Positions 26,107-33,798 of a stretch of DNA of 48,086 nt are shown here, piece after piece. A program made the position numbers and the translations under genes. Where the stretch lies: NCBI RefSeq assembly GCF_028682395.1, contig NZ_JANHLC010000016.1, positions 1 to 48,086 of the forward strand. The letters run 5' to 3'. Numbering within the stretch: the stretch's first letter is position 1; every line of letters begins with the position of its first letter. This stretch comes from Pseudomonas putida (GTDB taxonomy: Bacteria; Pseudomonadota; Gammaproteobacteria; Pseudomonadales; Pseudomonadaceae). Under the pieces are notes generated by a model that ran no database searches, was not told the DNA's origin, and worked only from the letters and a program-made list of their open reading frames with translations.

Positions 26107-26295
26107 ATGTCGAGCAAGGACCCCTGCATCAGCGTGTGCAAGTTTGCGGACGATATCTGCCTGGGCTGCGGGCGCAGCAAGCGCGAGATCAAGGCCTGGA
26201 AGAAACTCGACAAGGCGGACAAGCGTGCGGTATTGGCTGAAGCCGAGCTACGCCTGCTGCAACTGGCGGCCACCGGCCGGCGGAAAAAGCGCTGA
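26107..26295 (+). CDS. DUF1289 cysteine-rich small protein
   Basis: A 62-residue protein with the DUF1289 signature: CISVCKFADDICLGCGRSKREI (Cys spaced C-x3-C, then C-x2-C), which suggests a small metal-binding knuckle, followed by EIKAWKKLDKADKRAVL and a basic tail. The function is unknown. It lies 35 bases after scpB and ahead of rluB, an arrangement common in pseudomonads. Confidence 0.9.
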   Translation: MSSKDPCISVCKFADDICLGCGRSKREIKAWKKLDKADKRAVLAEAELRLLQLAATGRRKKR

Positions 26296-26437
26296 TCGCC
26301 CTGCCAGCGTCTAGTCTCTGATGCGTTCGTGCGCGCATGCGCGTATGATTCGCGACCCCTTGGCGATCCATTCGCCACAGGAACCGTTTTCAGACCCTCA
26401 GGCCATTGCCTGAATCGACACACCGGGAGGTGCCCAG

Positions 26438-27649
26438 ATGAGTGACCACGATCAGAAAGACAGCCAGGAAATCGGCCCAGCAGGCGAAAAACTGCAGAAG
26501 GTTCTCGCCCGTATCGGCGTCGGCTCGCGCCGCGATGTCGAGTCCTGGATCAGCCAGGGCCGTATCAAGGTCAACGGCAAGGAGGCCACCTTGGGCCTGC
26601 GTGTCGACCTGCATGACGCCATTACCATTGATGGCAAGGTCATCAAGCGCGAAGAGGCAGCCGAATCGGTTCGCCGCGTGATCATGTACAACAAACCCGA
26701 CGGCGAGATCTGCACCCGTGACGACCCAGAAGGCCGTCCGACCGTGTTCGACAAGCTGCCAAAGCCTAAAGAAGGGCGTTGGATCAATATCGGTCGTCTG
26801 GACATCAACACCACCGGGCTGCTGATGTTCACCACCGATGGTGAGCTGGCCAACCGCTTGATGCACCCTTCCTACGAGATGGATCGCGAGTACGCCGTGC
26901 GTGTACGCGGTGAAGTCGACGATGAAATGATCGAGCGGCTCAAAGCGGGCGTGGTGCTGGAAGACGGTCCGGCGCGCTTTACCGATATCCAGCAAGCACC
27001 CGGTGGCGAAGGCTTCAACCACTGGTACCACTGCGTGGTCATGGAAGGACGTAACCGTGAGGTGCGTCGTTTGTGGGAGTCCCAGGGCCTGGTGGTCAGC
27101 CGCCTGAAGCGCGTGCGTTTCGGTCCGGTATTCCTCAACTCCGACCTGCCGATGGGGCGCTGGCGCGAAATGAGCCAGTACGAAGTGGATATCCTCAGCG
27201 CCGAAGTGGGCCTGACGCCGGTCGCCATGCCCCAGCTCAATGCCAAGAGCAAAGACAAGCTGGAGCGTATGCAGCGTAAATCGTCGCGGCCAATGGCCCG
27301 TACCGAGCGCGTGCGGACCCTGCGTCCGGCCAACGGTGCCTCGGCTGACGCGCCGCGTCCAAGCCGCGAGCCGCGGGTAGAAGGCGAGCGTGGTTCGCGC
27401 AAGCCGGCGCCAGGCAAGGACGGCAGCCGTGCCCCGCGTACACCGCGCCCGGCCAATGGTCGCAGCGATTCGACGCGCGGCACGCCGGTCGCCGATCGCC
27501 CGGCCGATACAGCCAAGCGTCCGGCCAAGCCCAAGGCAACCCGTCCGGGTATTGTGCTGGTCGACAAGGACGCACCGTCGGGCAAGCGCCGTGGCGCCCC
27601 GGCCGGTGCGGGTCAACGCCCGGGCTTCGGACGGCGCAAGCCGGAGTAA
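26438..27649 (+). CDS. rluB: 23S rRNA pseudouridine synthase B
   Basis: A 403-residue enzyme. The N-terminal S4 domain reads EKLQKVLARIGVGSRRDVESWISQGRIKVNGK. The catalytic motif is GRLDINTTGLLMFTTDGELANRLMHP with the essential Asp, and NREVRRLWESQGLVVSRLKRVRFGP completes the RsuA/RluB fold. RluB modifies U2605 (E. coli numbering). After about residue 270 comes a long basic, Arg/Pro/Ala-rich tail, probably disordered and RNA-binding, longer than E. coli RluB (291). It is the last gene of the cluster, with a strong terminator behind it. Confidence 0.94.
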   Translation: MSDHDQKDSQEIGPAGEKLQKVLARIGVGSRRDVESWISQGRIKVNGKEATLGLRVDLHDAITIDGKVIKREEAAESVRRVIMYNKPDGEICTRDDPEGRPTVFDKLPKPKEGRWINIGRLDINTTGLLMFTTDGELANRLMHPSYEMDREYAVRVRGEVDDEMIERLKAGVVLEDGPARFTDIQQAPGGEGFNHWYHCVVMEGRNREVRRLWESQGLVVSRLKRVRFGPVFLNSDLPMGRWREMSQYEVDILSAEVGLTPVAMPQLNAKSKDKLERMQRKSSRPMARTERVRTLRPANGASADAPRPSREPRVEGERGSRKPAPGKDGSRAPRTPRPANGRSDSTRGTPVADRPADTAKRPAKPKATRPGIVLVDKDAPSGKRRGAPAGAGQRPGFGRRKPE

Positions 27650-27674
27650 GCTTCGCGGTACGCTCGTGACAAGA

Positions 27675-27704
27675 AACGCCAACCTGCGGGTTGGCGTTTT
27701 TTTT
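27675..27704 (+). terminator. rluB: Terminator after rluB
   Basis: A ten-base stem AACGCCAACC/GGTTGGCGTT with a TGCG loop runs into eight Ts, 26 bases after the rluB stop. It is a textbook intrinsic terminator. Confidence 0.93.
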
Positions 27705-27785
27705 GGCCTGGCGTATGGCCGGCCTGGCAGGTGTGACTGACGAGATCAACGAATGGCGGCGGTCTGGAAGGAATTCTTTCCGCCT

Positions 27786-27803
27786 TGTAAGAAAATTTTT
27801 ACA
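27786..27803. promoter_or_regulatory. TyrR/PhhR-type box upstream of aroP, strong
   Basis: TGTAAG-AAAATT-TTTACA matches the TyrR-box consensus TGTAAA-N6-TTTACA at 11 of 12 fixed positions and keeps the essential G-N14-C. The window also encodes PhhR, the pseudomonad TyrR homologue. The box lies about 600 bases upstream of the aroP start, so a long leader or an internal promoter must be assumed. Confidence 0.6.
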
Positions 27804-27846
27804 TTGAAGTCAGTCAATTCGGCGTGATGAAGCGCCTTCGAGCGCG

Positions 27847-27864
27847 TGTAAAAAAATACTTCCA
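27847..27864. promoter_or_regulatory. TyrR/PhhR-type box upstream of aroP, weak
   Basis: TGTAAA-AAAATA-CTTCCA has a perfect left half and keeps G-N14-C; the right half matches at four of six. Its centre is 61 bases (about six helical turns) from the strong box at 27786, like the 63-base spacing of the pair in front of phhA/phhR. Strong/weak pairs are typical of TyrR control. Confidence 0.4.
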
Positions 27865-27977
27865 AAAAACCGGGTGCGCATCCCTGCCCGATGTCGCAGA
27901 AGGCTTGTTTTACGCCGCTTGCCGGGGTGTGATGGGGCCTGCCCGACGTGCCGGGCTGACAACAAAAAAGGAGGCGC

Positions 27978-28022
27978 AATGTACGCCGAAAGCTCTACCC
28001 CTCTCTTTTCCTCGCCCTCGTA
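27978..28022 (+). CDS. Possible 14-residue leader peptide upstream of aroP
   Basis: The sequence encodes MYAESSTPLFSSPS. An AAGGAGG stands at 27967-27973, four bases from the ATG, the strongest ribosome-binding site in the 758-base gap 27650-28408. It has one Tyr and one Phe, too few for classical attenuation. It could be a regulatory upstream ORF or a chance match. Confidence 0.3.
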
Positions 28023-28069
28023 ACCGGGATCGAGCGCTTCGCCGTGTCTGGCCGTTGCTGGCCACAGGT

Positions 28070-28075
28070 GTACAA
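28070..28075 (+). promoter_or_regulatory. Possible -10 TACAAT in aroP upstream region
   Basis: TACAAT in the context GGTGTACAATGCG resembles a pseudomonad -10. No good -35 is seen 16-18 bases upstream. If used, transcription would start about 330 bases before aroP, giving a long leader that contains the 38-codon ORF at 28282. A small UUCG-loop hairpin (TTGCC/GGCAA) follows near 28156. Confidence 0.3.
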
Positions 28076-28281
28076 TGCGCCGCGATTTGACTGTGACTCG
28101 AGTACGTATCCGCGTATTCCCGTGTCGGTCGCAGGCTGCAGTGTGATCTTCGCTTGCCTTCGGGCAACCCAGAGCCGGCGCCTGCGCCCCATGAATTCAA
28201 GGCTATCCGCCTTGTAAACTCCGTTGCGCCATAAGCGTGGCGGGTTCGATTTCGTCACGGACAAAAACAAGCAGGTGACGC

Positions 28282-28398
28282 ATGATCCTTGAAACACCAC
28301 TGTGCCCGCGCTGGGAGTTGATCGGCGCTCAAGAGCTGACAAGCACTGCCAGGTGCTTGAGCTGCGCCGCTGAACGAACATCTTCGAACCTTGCGTGA
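28282..28398 (+). CDS. Possible 38-residue upstream ORF ending 10 bases before aroP
   Basis: The ATG is preceded by AGGTGA. The ORF encodes a 38-residue peptide beginning MILETPLCPRWELIG and ends with TGA at 28396-28398, only ten bases before the aroP ATG. aroP has almost no ribosome-binding site of its own, so translation coupling through this ORF is plausible. The region also folds: AAGCAC (28341) pairs with GTGCTT (28353). Conservation is unknown. Confidence 0.35.
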   Translation: MILETPLCPRWELIGAQELTSTARCLSCAAERTSSNLA

Positions 28399-28408
28399 GA
28401 CCCTTTCA

Positions 28409-29812
28409 ATGAGTGGACCAACCTCCCATTCGGGCGAGCTTAAGCGCGGCCTGAAAAATCGCCATATCCAGTTGATCGCCCTTGGTGGCGCCATCGGTAC
28501 CGGTCTTTTCCTCGGCTCGGCCGGGGTGCTGAAGTCGGCCGGCCCATCGATGATCCTCGGTTATGCCATCTGCGGCTTTATCGCGTTCATGATCATGCGC
28601 CAGTTGGGCGAGATGATTGTCGAGGAGCCGGTGGCCGGTTCCTTCAGCCACTTTGCCCATAAATACTGGGGCGGCTTTGCCGGTTTTCTGTCGGGTTGGA
28701 ACTGCTGGATCCTGTATATCCTCGTGGGCATGTCCGAGCTGACGGCGGTCGGCAAGTACGTGCACTACTGGTGGCCGGAGATCCCGACCTGGGTATCGGC
28801 CGCCGCCTTTTTCGTCTTGATCAACGTGATCAACCTGGCCAACGTCAAGGTCTTCGGCGAGGCGGAGTTCTGGTTCGCGATCATCAAGGTCGTGGCCATT
28901 ATCGGCATGATCGCCCTGGGCAGTTATCTGCTGGTCAGCGGTAGCGGCGGCCCGCAGGCGTCGGTGAGCAACCTGTGGGAGCACGGCGGATTCTTCCCCA
29001 ATGGTGTCGGCGGCCTGGTCATGGCCATGGCAATCATCATGTTTTCCTTTGGCGGCCTGGAGATGCTCGGTTTCACCGCAGCCGAGGCCGACAAGCCGAA
29101 AACCGTGATCCCCAAGGCGATCAATCAGGTGATCTACCGCATCCTGATTTTCTATATCGGTGCCCTGGTGGTCCTGCTGTCCCTGACGCCATGGGACACC
29201 CTGCTGGTGACGCTCAATGCCTCCGGTGATGCCTACAGCGGTAGCCCGTTCGTTCAGGTCTTCGCGATCCTGGGCAGCAATACCGCGGCCCATGTGCTCA
29301 ACTTTGTGGTCCTGACGGCGGCCCTGTCGGTCTACAACAGTGGCACCTACTGCAACAGCCGTATGCTGCTGGGCATGGCCGAGCAGGGTGATGCCCCGCG
29401 TGCACTGGCCAAGATCGACAAGCGTGGCGTGCCGGTCCGTTCGATCCTGGCATCGGCGGTGGTGACACTGATCGCGGTATTGCTCAACTTCCTGATGCCG
29501 CAACATGCCCTGGAGTTGCTGATGTCGCTGGTGGTCGCGACCCTGGTGATCAACTGGGCGATGATCAGTTTCTCGCACTTCAAGTTCCGCCAGCACCTGA
29601 ACCGCACCGGGCAAACGCCGCTGTTCAAGGCGCTGTGGTACCCCTACGGCAACCTGATCTGCCTGGCGTTCGTGGTGTTTATCCTGGGCATCATGCTAAT
29701 GATTCCGGGGATCCAGATCTCGGTCTACGCGATTCCGGTCTGGCTGGTGTTTATGTGGGTCTGCTATACCCTCAAGAACAAACGTAGCGCCCAACTCGCC
29801 CTGGCCAAATAG
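28409..29812 (+). CDS. aroP: Aromatic amino acid permease AroP
   Basis: A 467-residue, 12-helix amino acid/proton symporter of the AAT family. The N-terminus LKNRHIQLIALGGAIGTGLFLGS, the block VKVFGEAEFWFAIIKV, FSFGGLEMLGFTAAEAD and TAALSVYNSGTYCNSRML closely follow E. coli AroP/PheP as I remember them. It would import Phe, Tyr and Trp. TyrR-type boxes upstream and the phh genes 3.5 kb downstream fit aromatic substrates; PheP- or GabP-like specificity is the alternative. The start MSGPTSHSGELKRGL is weakly preceded by any Shine-Dalgarno sequence. Confidence 0.88.
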   Translation: MSGPTSHSGELKRGLKNRHIQLIALGGAIGTGLFLGSAGVLKSAGPSMILGYAICGFIAFMIMRQLGEMIVEEPVAGSFSHFAHKYWGGFAGFLSGWNCWILYILVGMSELTAVGKYVHYWWPEIPTWVSAAAFFVLINVINLANVKVFGEAEFWFAIIKVVAIIGMIALGSYLLVSGSGGPQASVSNLWEHGGFFPNGVGGLVMAMAIIMFSFGGLEMLGFTAAEADKPKTVIPKAINQVIYRILIFYIGALVVLLSLTPWDTLLVTLNASGDAYSGSPFVQVFAILGSNTAAHVLNFVVLTAALSVYNSGTYCNSRMLLGMAEQGDAPRALAKIDKRGVPVRSILASAVVTLIAVLLNFLMPQHALELLMSLVVATLVINWAMISFSHFKFRQHLNRTGQTPLFKALWYPYGNLICLAFVVFILGIMLMIPGIQISVYAIPVWLVFMWVCYTLKNKRSAQLALAK

Positions 29813-29832
29813 GTCACGGCGAATCCACAGAG

Positions 29833-29864
29833 AACCCGGCCTTGTGCCGGGTTTTCTGTTTTTA
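29833..29864 (+). terminator. aroP: Terminator after aroP
   Basis: An eight-base stem AACCCGGC/GCCGGGTT with a CTTGT loop is followed by TTTCTGTTTTT, 20 bases after the aroP stop. It separates aroP from arfB. Confidence 0.88.
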
Positions 29865-29914
29865 CCCGGTGCTGACCGGCGTATCCTGTACGCCCCCGAC
29901 AGTGGATCCCCTCA

Positions 29915-30328
29915 ATGCTGGTGATTTCCAACAACGTGCACCTGCCCGATAGCGAGATCGAATTGACGGCCATCCGCGCCCAGGGCGCCGGTGGGCAGAA
30001 CGTCAACAAGGTGTCGAGCGCCCTGCATTTGCGTTTCGATATCCAGGCTTCCTCGCTGCCGCCTTTTTATAAGGAGCGCCTGTTGGCCCTGCGCGACAGC
30101 CGGATCACCAGCGACGGGGTGGTGGTGATCAAGGCCCAGCAGTATCGCACCCAGGAGCAGAACCGCACGGATGCGCTACAGCGCTTGAGCGAGTTGATCA
30201 TTGCCGCCGCCAAAGTCGAAAAGGCTCGACGTCCGACCAAGCCGACCTTGGGGTCGAAGAAGCGCCGGCTGGAGAGCAAGAGCAAGCGCGGCGATATCAA
30301 GGCCGGGCGCGGGCGGGTCGACTTCTAA
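29915..30328 (+). CDS. arfB: Alternative ribosome-rescue factor ArfB
   Basis: A 137-residue peptidyl-tRNA hydrolase that rescues ribosomes stalled on non-stop mRNA. The catalytic GGQ motif is in AIRAQGAGGQNVNKVSSALHLRF. The C-terminal tail is basic and Lys/Arg-rich (KPTLGSKKRRLESKSKRGD), as needed to enter the empty mRNA channel. Length and tail match E. coli ArfB (YaeJ, 140). Its stop overlaps that of the convergent MFS gene. Confidence 0.95.
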   Translation: MLVISNNVHLPDSEIELTAIRAQGAGGQNVNKVSSALHLRFDIQASSLPPFYKERLLALRDSRITSDGVVVIKAQQYRTQEQNRTDALQRLSELIIAAAKVEKARRPTKPTLGSKKRRLESKSKRGDIKAGRGRVDF

Positions 30329-31521
30329 CCCTCGCGTAACTGCCGGTTGCGCGGTGCCTGGCGATACAGGTAGAGGGTCAGCAGCAGCCCGCAGAAGGCG
30401 GCGATCGCGGCAAAGAGAAAGATCGAGGCAAAGCCGAAACCGGCGGCAATGGCGCCGGCCAGGGGTCCGGTAATGCCCAGGGACAGGTCGATAAACAGCG
30501 AATAGGCGCCCACCGCAGCGCCTCGACTGGAAGCCGGGACCAGATTGACCGCCTCCACGCCCAGTGCGGGGAATACCAGGGAAAAGCCGAAGCCGCTGAG
30601 GGCTGCGCCGGCCAGTGCCAGTTCGGCCGTGGGTGCGAGCCATAACAGCAGCAGGCCGAGGGTTTCCACGGACAAGCAGACAATGGCCACGCGAAAGCCG
30701 CCCAGGCGGTTGATCAGGTTACCGAACAGCAACCGCGCGCCGATAAAACTGGCGCCGAACAGGCTCAGGCACAGTGCGGCGTTCGACCATTGCTGGGTGG
30801 CGTAGTACAGGGTGATAAAGGTGGCGATGGTGCCAAAGCCGATGGAACCCAGGGCCAGGCCGGTGCCGTGGGGCAGCACACGCCCAAGTACATGCATGAA
30901 GGGCAGGCGCTCGCCGGCGACAATCGGCGCGGCACGTTTTGGCCAGGCCAGCAGCAGGCCGACCAGCGCGAGCAACACAATGCTCACGCCCATGCTCCAT
31001 AGGCCCAACTGGCCGACCATCCAGACACCGAGCGGTGCGCCAATGGCCAGAGCGCCATAGCTGGCGATGCCGTTCCAGGAAATCACCTTGGCGGTGTTCG
31101 GTGCGCCGACCCGGCCGATGCCCCAACTGATCGAGCCCGAGCCGACCAGACTTTCGGCGCTGCCCAGCACCAGGCGGCCCACCAGCAGGCAGATCAGGCT
31201 GGTCAGTGGCGTGGCCTGTAAGAAGCCGGCCGCCAGCATGAAAACCCCGCTCAGGCCGCAGCCGGCCAGGCCATACATTACCGCGCGCTTGCTGCCCAGG
31301 TTGTCGATGATCTTGCTGGCATACGGGCGACTGAGCAGCGTCGCCAGGTATTGCACGCTGATCACCAGGCCCGCGATCACGGCACCGAAGCCCAGTTGGC
31401 TATGCACGTAGCCGGGCAGGACGGCGAGCGGGATGCCGATATTCAGGTAGCCGATAAAGGTGAAGAGCACGATCGACACGACTTGCAGCGTGACGGCTGC
31501 GGGGCGCTGGGTTTCAGGCAT
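30325..31521 (-). CDS. Major facilitator superfamily transporter (YhhS-like)
   Basis: A 398-residue, 12-helix MFS protein. It has the early motif SVQYLATLLSRPYASKIIDNLGSKRAV (MFS motif A: loop 2-3 with a D-x-G-x-R-like element) and SGFGFSLVFPALGVEAV in the second half. It resembles the YhhS/arabinose-efflux group; the substrate is unknown. The ATG at 31519-31521 was preferred; a GTG three codons upstream is possible, and neither has a clear ribosome-binding site. It is convergent with arfB, with stops sharing three bases. Confidence 0.85.
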   Translation of the reverse strand: MPETQRPAAVTLQVVSIVLFTFIGYLNIGIPLAVLPGYVHSQLGFGAVIAGLVISVQYLATLLSRPYASKIIDNLGSKRAVMYGLAGCGLSGVFMLAAGFLQATPLTSLICLLVGRLVLGSAESLVGSGSISWGIGRVGAPNTAKVISWNGIASYGALAIGAPLGVWMVGQLGLWSMGVSIVLLALVGLLLAWPKRAAPIVAGERLPFMHVLGRVLPHGTGLALGSIGFGTIATFITLYYATQQWSNAALCLSLFGASFIGARLLFGNLINRLGGFRVAIVCLSVETLGLLLLWLAPTAELALAGAALSGFGFSLVFPALGVEAVNLVPASSRGAAVGAYSLFIDLSLGITGPLAGAIAAGFGFASIFLFAAIAAFCGLLLTLYLYRQAPRNRQLREG

Positions 31522-31617
31522 GGGTAACACGGCCGCGAAGAAAGATAGGGGGCTTATGATAGCCGCGCTTGAGCAACGGCGGGAGGGTAACGACGCGTCA
31601 GGTCGAGGTGGCGGCAG

Positions 31618-31800
31618 TCAGTCTGCGGCGGGTGCCAGCAACTGCGTGGTGACCAGGGCGGCGAGGGCGTTTTCCTGGCTGCCAAAGCGTTCGAGCAAGA
31701 GGGCCTGCTTTTGCGGGCTGAGACGGTTCCAGATGTCGATCATTTTTTCGGCGGTGCCGATCAGAACGCTGGCCTGGGTCTGGCTGAAGGTGTCAGTCAT
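31618..31800 (-). CDS. Small conserved-type hypothetical protein (60 residues)
   Basis: It begins MTDTFSQTQASVLIGTAEKM and is helical and soluble: SQTQASVLIGTAEKMIDIWN, then RLSPQKQALLLERFGSQENA. No domain is recognised. The ATG at 31798-31800 was preferred because the upstream extension runs into another AT-rich segment. It lies between the MFS gene and an even smaller ORF on the same strand. Confidence 0.6.
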   Translation of the reverse strand: MTDTFSQTQASVLIGTAEKMIDIWNRLSPQKQALLLERFGSQENALAALVTTQLLAPAAD

Positions 31801-31873
31801 GGGCTGTCCGGTTTTTGTCAGGCTATGGGAAAACGGCCATAACACGGCTTTCCCATGGCCTGATACGAGGCCT

Positions 31874-32005
31874 TCAGTCTTCGCTGTCGGCTGTTTGGCT
31901 GTCTGCGCTTTCGCTGGGTTCTGCCGGTTGTGCGCTGGCTTGTTGCGCGTTTGCCTGCTCTGTGGATTGCAGGTTCGGATAGGGGAAGTTGGGGATCTCG
32001 TGCAT
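31874..32005 (-). CDS. Very small acidic, Gln/Ser-rich protein (43 residues)
   Basis: The peptide starts MHEIPNFPYPNLQSTEQANA and continues with Ala/Gln/Ser/Glu-rich residues, ending in SQTADSED. A GCGAGGAG stands eight bases before the ATG. The composition looks disordered. It is 73 bases upstream of the 60-residue gene on the same strand, so the two may share a transcript. No family is recognised; the coding call rests on the ribosome-binding site and clean frame. Confidence 0.5.
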   Translation of the reverse strand: MHEIPNFPYPNLQSTEQANAQQASAQPAEPSESADSQTADSED

Positions 32006-32200
32006 CGTCTTCGCTCCTCGCAAGGTCGTTTTTAAATAGCGGGTATGGCTCTGCGCTTTTAAAAAGCTTGGGCAGGATACAGCACTGCAAATGACAAACA
32101 GACTTTTTATCGCGCTTAGGGCTGTTGCCGGGCGGTTGGGGCCGCACGCGCCGCGTTGGGCACGCGTCGCGGTGCGGTCCTCCAGGCGCCGTGCCGCCAG

Positions 32201-33397
32201 CTAGCTGACGCAGACTTCAGCAATCGCCTTGGCCAGCAGGGGCAGGCGGCTGGCGTCGATACCGGCGATGTTCGCCCGGCCCGTTCCGACCATATAGACG
32301 CTATGGGTATCGCGCAGGCGCTGGACCTGACCCGGCGTGAGCCCGGTGTAGGAAAACATCCCGCGCTGCACACCGATATGGCTGAAATGCTCGGCCAGGC
32401 CAAAAGGCCCCAGGGCTTCGACCAGCCCCGTGCGCAGTTGGGCGATGCGCGCGCGCATGGCGTCGACTTCGCTCACCCACAAGGCGCGCAGATCGGCATC
32501 GCCAAGGATGGTCGCCACCACCGCGGCACCATGATCCGGTGGGTTGGACCATAGGTTGCGGGCAATCGAGGCCAGTTGGCTGCGGATATCCAGCAGCTTT
32601 TCATGCTCGGCCGCGCAGACGATCAGCGCCCCGGTGCGCTCGCGGTACAGACCGAAGTTCTTCGAGCAGGAACTGGTAATCAGCAGTTCCGGCAGTGTCG
32701 CGGCGAATAGCCGGACCGCCCAGGCATCCTGCTCCAGGCCATCGCCAAAGCCCTGGTAGGCAAAGTCGATCAGTGGCAGCAGCTCGCGCCGGCGGACAAT
32801 GTCCAGGACCTTGAGCCAGTCGGCCTGGGCCAGATCGAAGCCGGTCGGGTTGTGGCAGCACGCGTGCAGCAGGACCACATCGCCCTGGGGTATCTGTTCG
32901 AGGGCAGCCAGCATGGCCTCGACATTCAGGCGATTGTCGCGTCCCACATAAGGGTAGTGACCGACCTTGAGGCCGGCGGCGGCAAAGATGCTTTCATGGA
33001 TCGGCCAGGTTGGATCGCTGAGCCAGATGCCGCGACCGGGCAGGCACTGGGCAATAAAGTCGGCACTCAGGCGCAGGGCGCCGGTGCCGCCCGGGGTCTG
33101 GGTTGCACCAGCGCGACGGGCCGCGAGCGCCGGCGCGTCGTTGCCCAGCACCAGTTCGCTGAGCAAGGTGCCAAAGCGGCTGTCGCCGTGGCCGCCGATA
33201 TAGGTTTTGGTGGGCTGCTGGTCGACCAGCAATTGCTCGGCCAGCTTGACCGCGCGCGGGATCGAGGTCAGGCCCTGGGCATCCTTGAAGACCCCGACCC
33301 CCAAATCGAACTTGTTCGGGTTGGGGTCCTGGGCGTAGGCCTCCATCAGGCCGAGGATCGGATCGCCCGGAACCCGGGTAATGGCTTGAAAATGCAT
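32201..33397 (-). CDS. phhC: Aromatic amino acid aminotransferase PhhC
   Basis: A 398-residue class I PLP aminotransferase of the AspC/TyrB type. Motifs are PDPNKFDLGVGVFKD-like at the N-terminus, PGGTGALRLSADF, CCHNPTGFDL, FAYQGFGDG and the PLP-lysine site ITSSCSKNFGLYRER, plus GMFSYTGLT. It transaminates tyrosine (and Phe) in the phh catabolic pathway. Its ATG overlaps the phhB TGA (TGATG), so translation is coupled. It is the third gene of phhABC, as in P. aeruginosa. Confidence 0.93.
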   Translation of the reverse strand: MHFQAITRVPGDPILGLMEAYAQDPNPNKFDLGVGVFKDAQGLTSIPRAVKLAEQLLVDQQPTKTYIGGHGDSRFGTLLSELVLGNDAPALAARRAGATQTPGGTGALRLSADFIAQCLPGRGIWLSDPTWPIHESIFAAAGLKVGHYPYVGRDNRLNVEAMLAALEQIPQGDVVLLHACCHNPTGFDLAQADWLKVLDIVRRRELLPLIDFAYQGFGDGLEQDAWAVRLFAATLPELLITSSCSKNFGLYRERTGALIVCAAEHEKLLDIRSQLASIARNLWSNPPDHGAAVVATILGDADLRALWVSEVDAMRARIAQLRTGLVEALGPFGLAEHFSHIGVQRGMFSYTGLTPGQVQRLRDTHSVYMVGTGRANIAGIDASRLPLLAKAIAEVCVS

Positions 33398-33753
33398 CAC
33401 TTGCGGCCTTCGGCAGTCTTGGCGACCTCGTCGGTACGCGCGGCCATGATGAAGTCGTTGCGGTGCAGACCCTTGATCGAGTGGCTCCACCAGGTCACGG
33501 TGACTTTGCCCCACTCGGTCAGCAGGCCTGGGTGATGGCCTTCGGCTTCGGAGATGTCGCCCACGGCATTGGTAAAGGCCAGGGCGGTTTTGAAATTCTT
33601 GAATAGGTAGCATTTTTCCAGCTGCATCACGCCGTCGCGCACCTCGATGTTCCAGTCCGGGATCTGCTTGAGCAGCACCGGCAGTTCTTCGTCGCTGACC
33701 TGGGGGGCGTCAGCGCGGCAGGCTTCGCAATGGGCTTGGTTCAATGTGTTCAT
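33397..33753 (-). CDS. phhB: Pterin-4a-carbinolamine dehydratase PhhB
   Basis: A 118-residue enzyme that dehydrates 4a-hydroxytetrahydropterin formed by PhhA. The catalytic region ISEAEGHHPGLLTEWGKVTVTWWSHSIKGLHRNDFIMA holds the EGHHP histidines and the later His. The N-terminal NQAHCEACRADAPQVSDEEL is the bacterial type. It lies 45 bases after phhA and overlaps phhC by one base. Confidence 0.96.
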   Translation of the reverse strand: MNTLNQAHCEACRADAPQVSDEELPVLLKQIPDWNIEVRDGVMQLEKCYLFKNFKTALAFTNAVGDISEAEGHHPGLLTEWGKVTVTWWSHSIKGLHRNDFIMAARTDEVAKTAEGRK

Positions 33754-33798
33754 AAAAAAGCTTCCGACAAGGTTCCAGGGACGTTCGAAAGCGGCGCT

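Noticed and set aside
27746..27979. A minus-strand 77-codon frame and a plus-strand 88-codon frame (27824-28090) in the gap before aroP.
   Set aside because: Neither has a good ribosome-binding site or recognisable features, and both run across the putative regulatory boxes.
28215..28232. A third TGTAAA half-site before aroP, with a 12-base match to the sequence around the strong box.
   Set aside because: The right half (TGCGCC) does not resemble TTTACA beyond two positions, so it does not qualify as a box.
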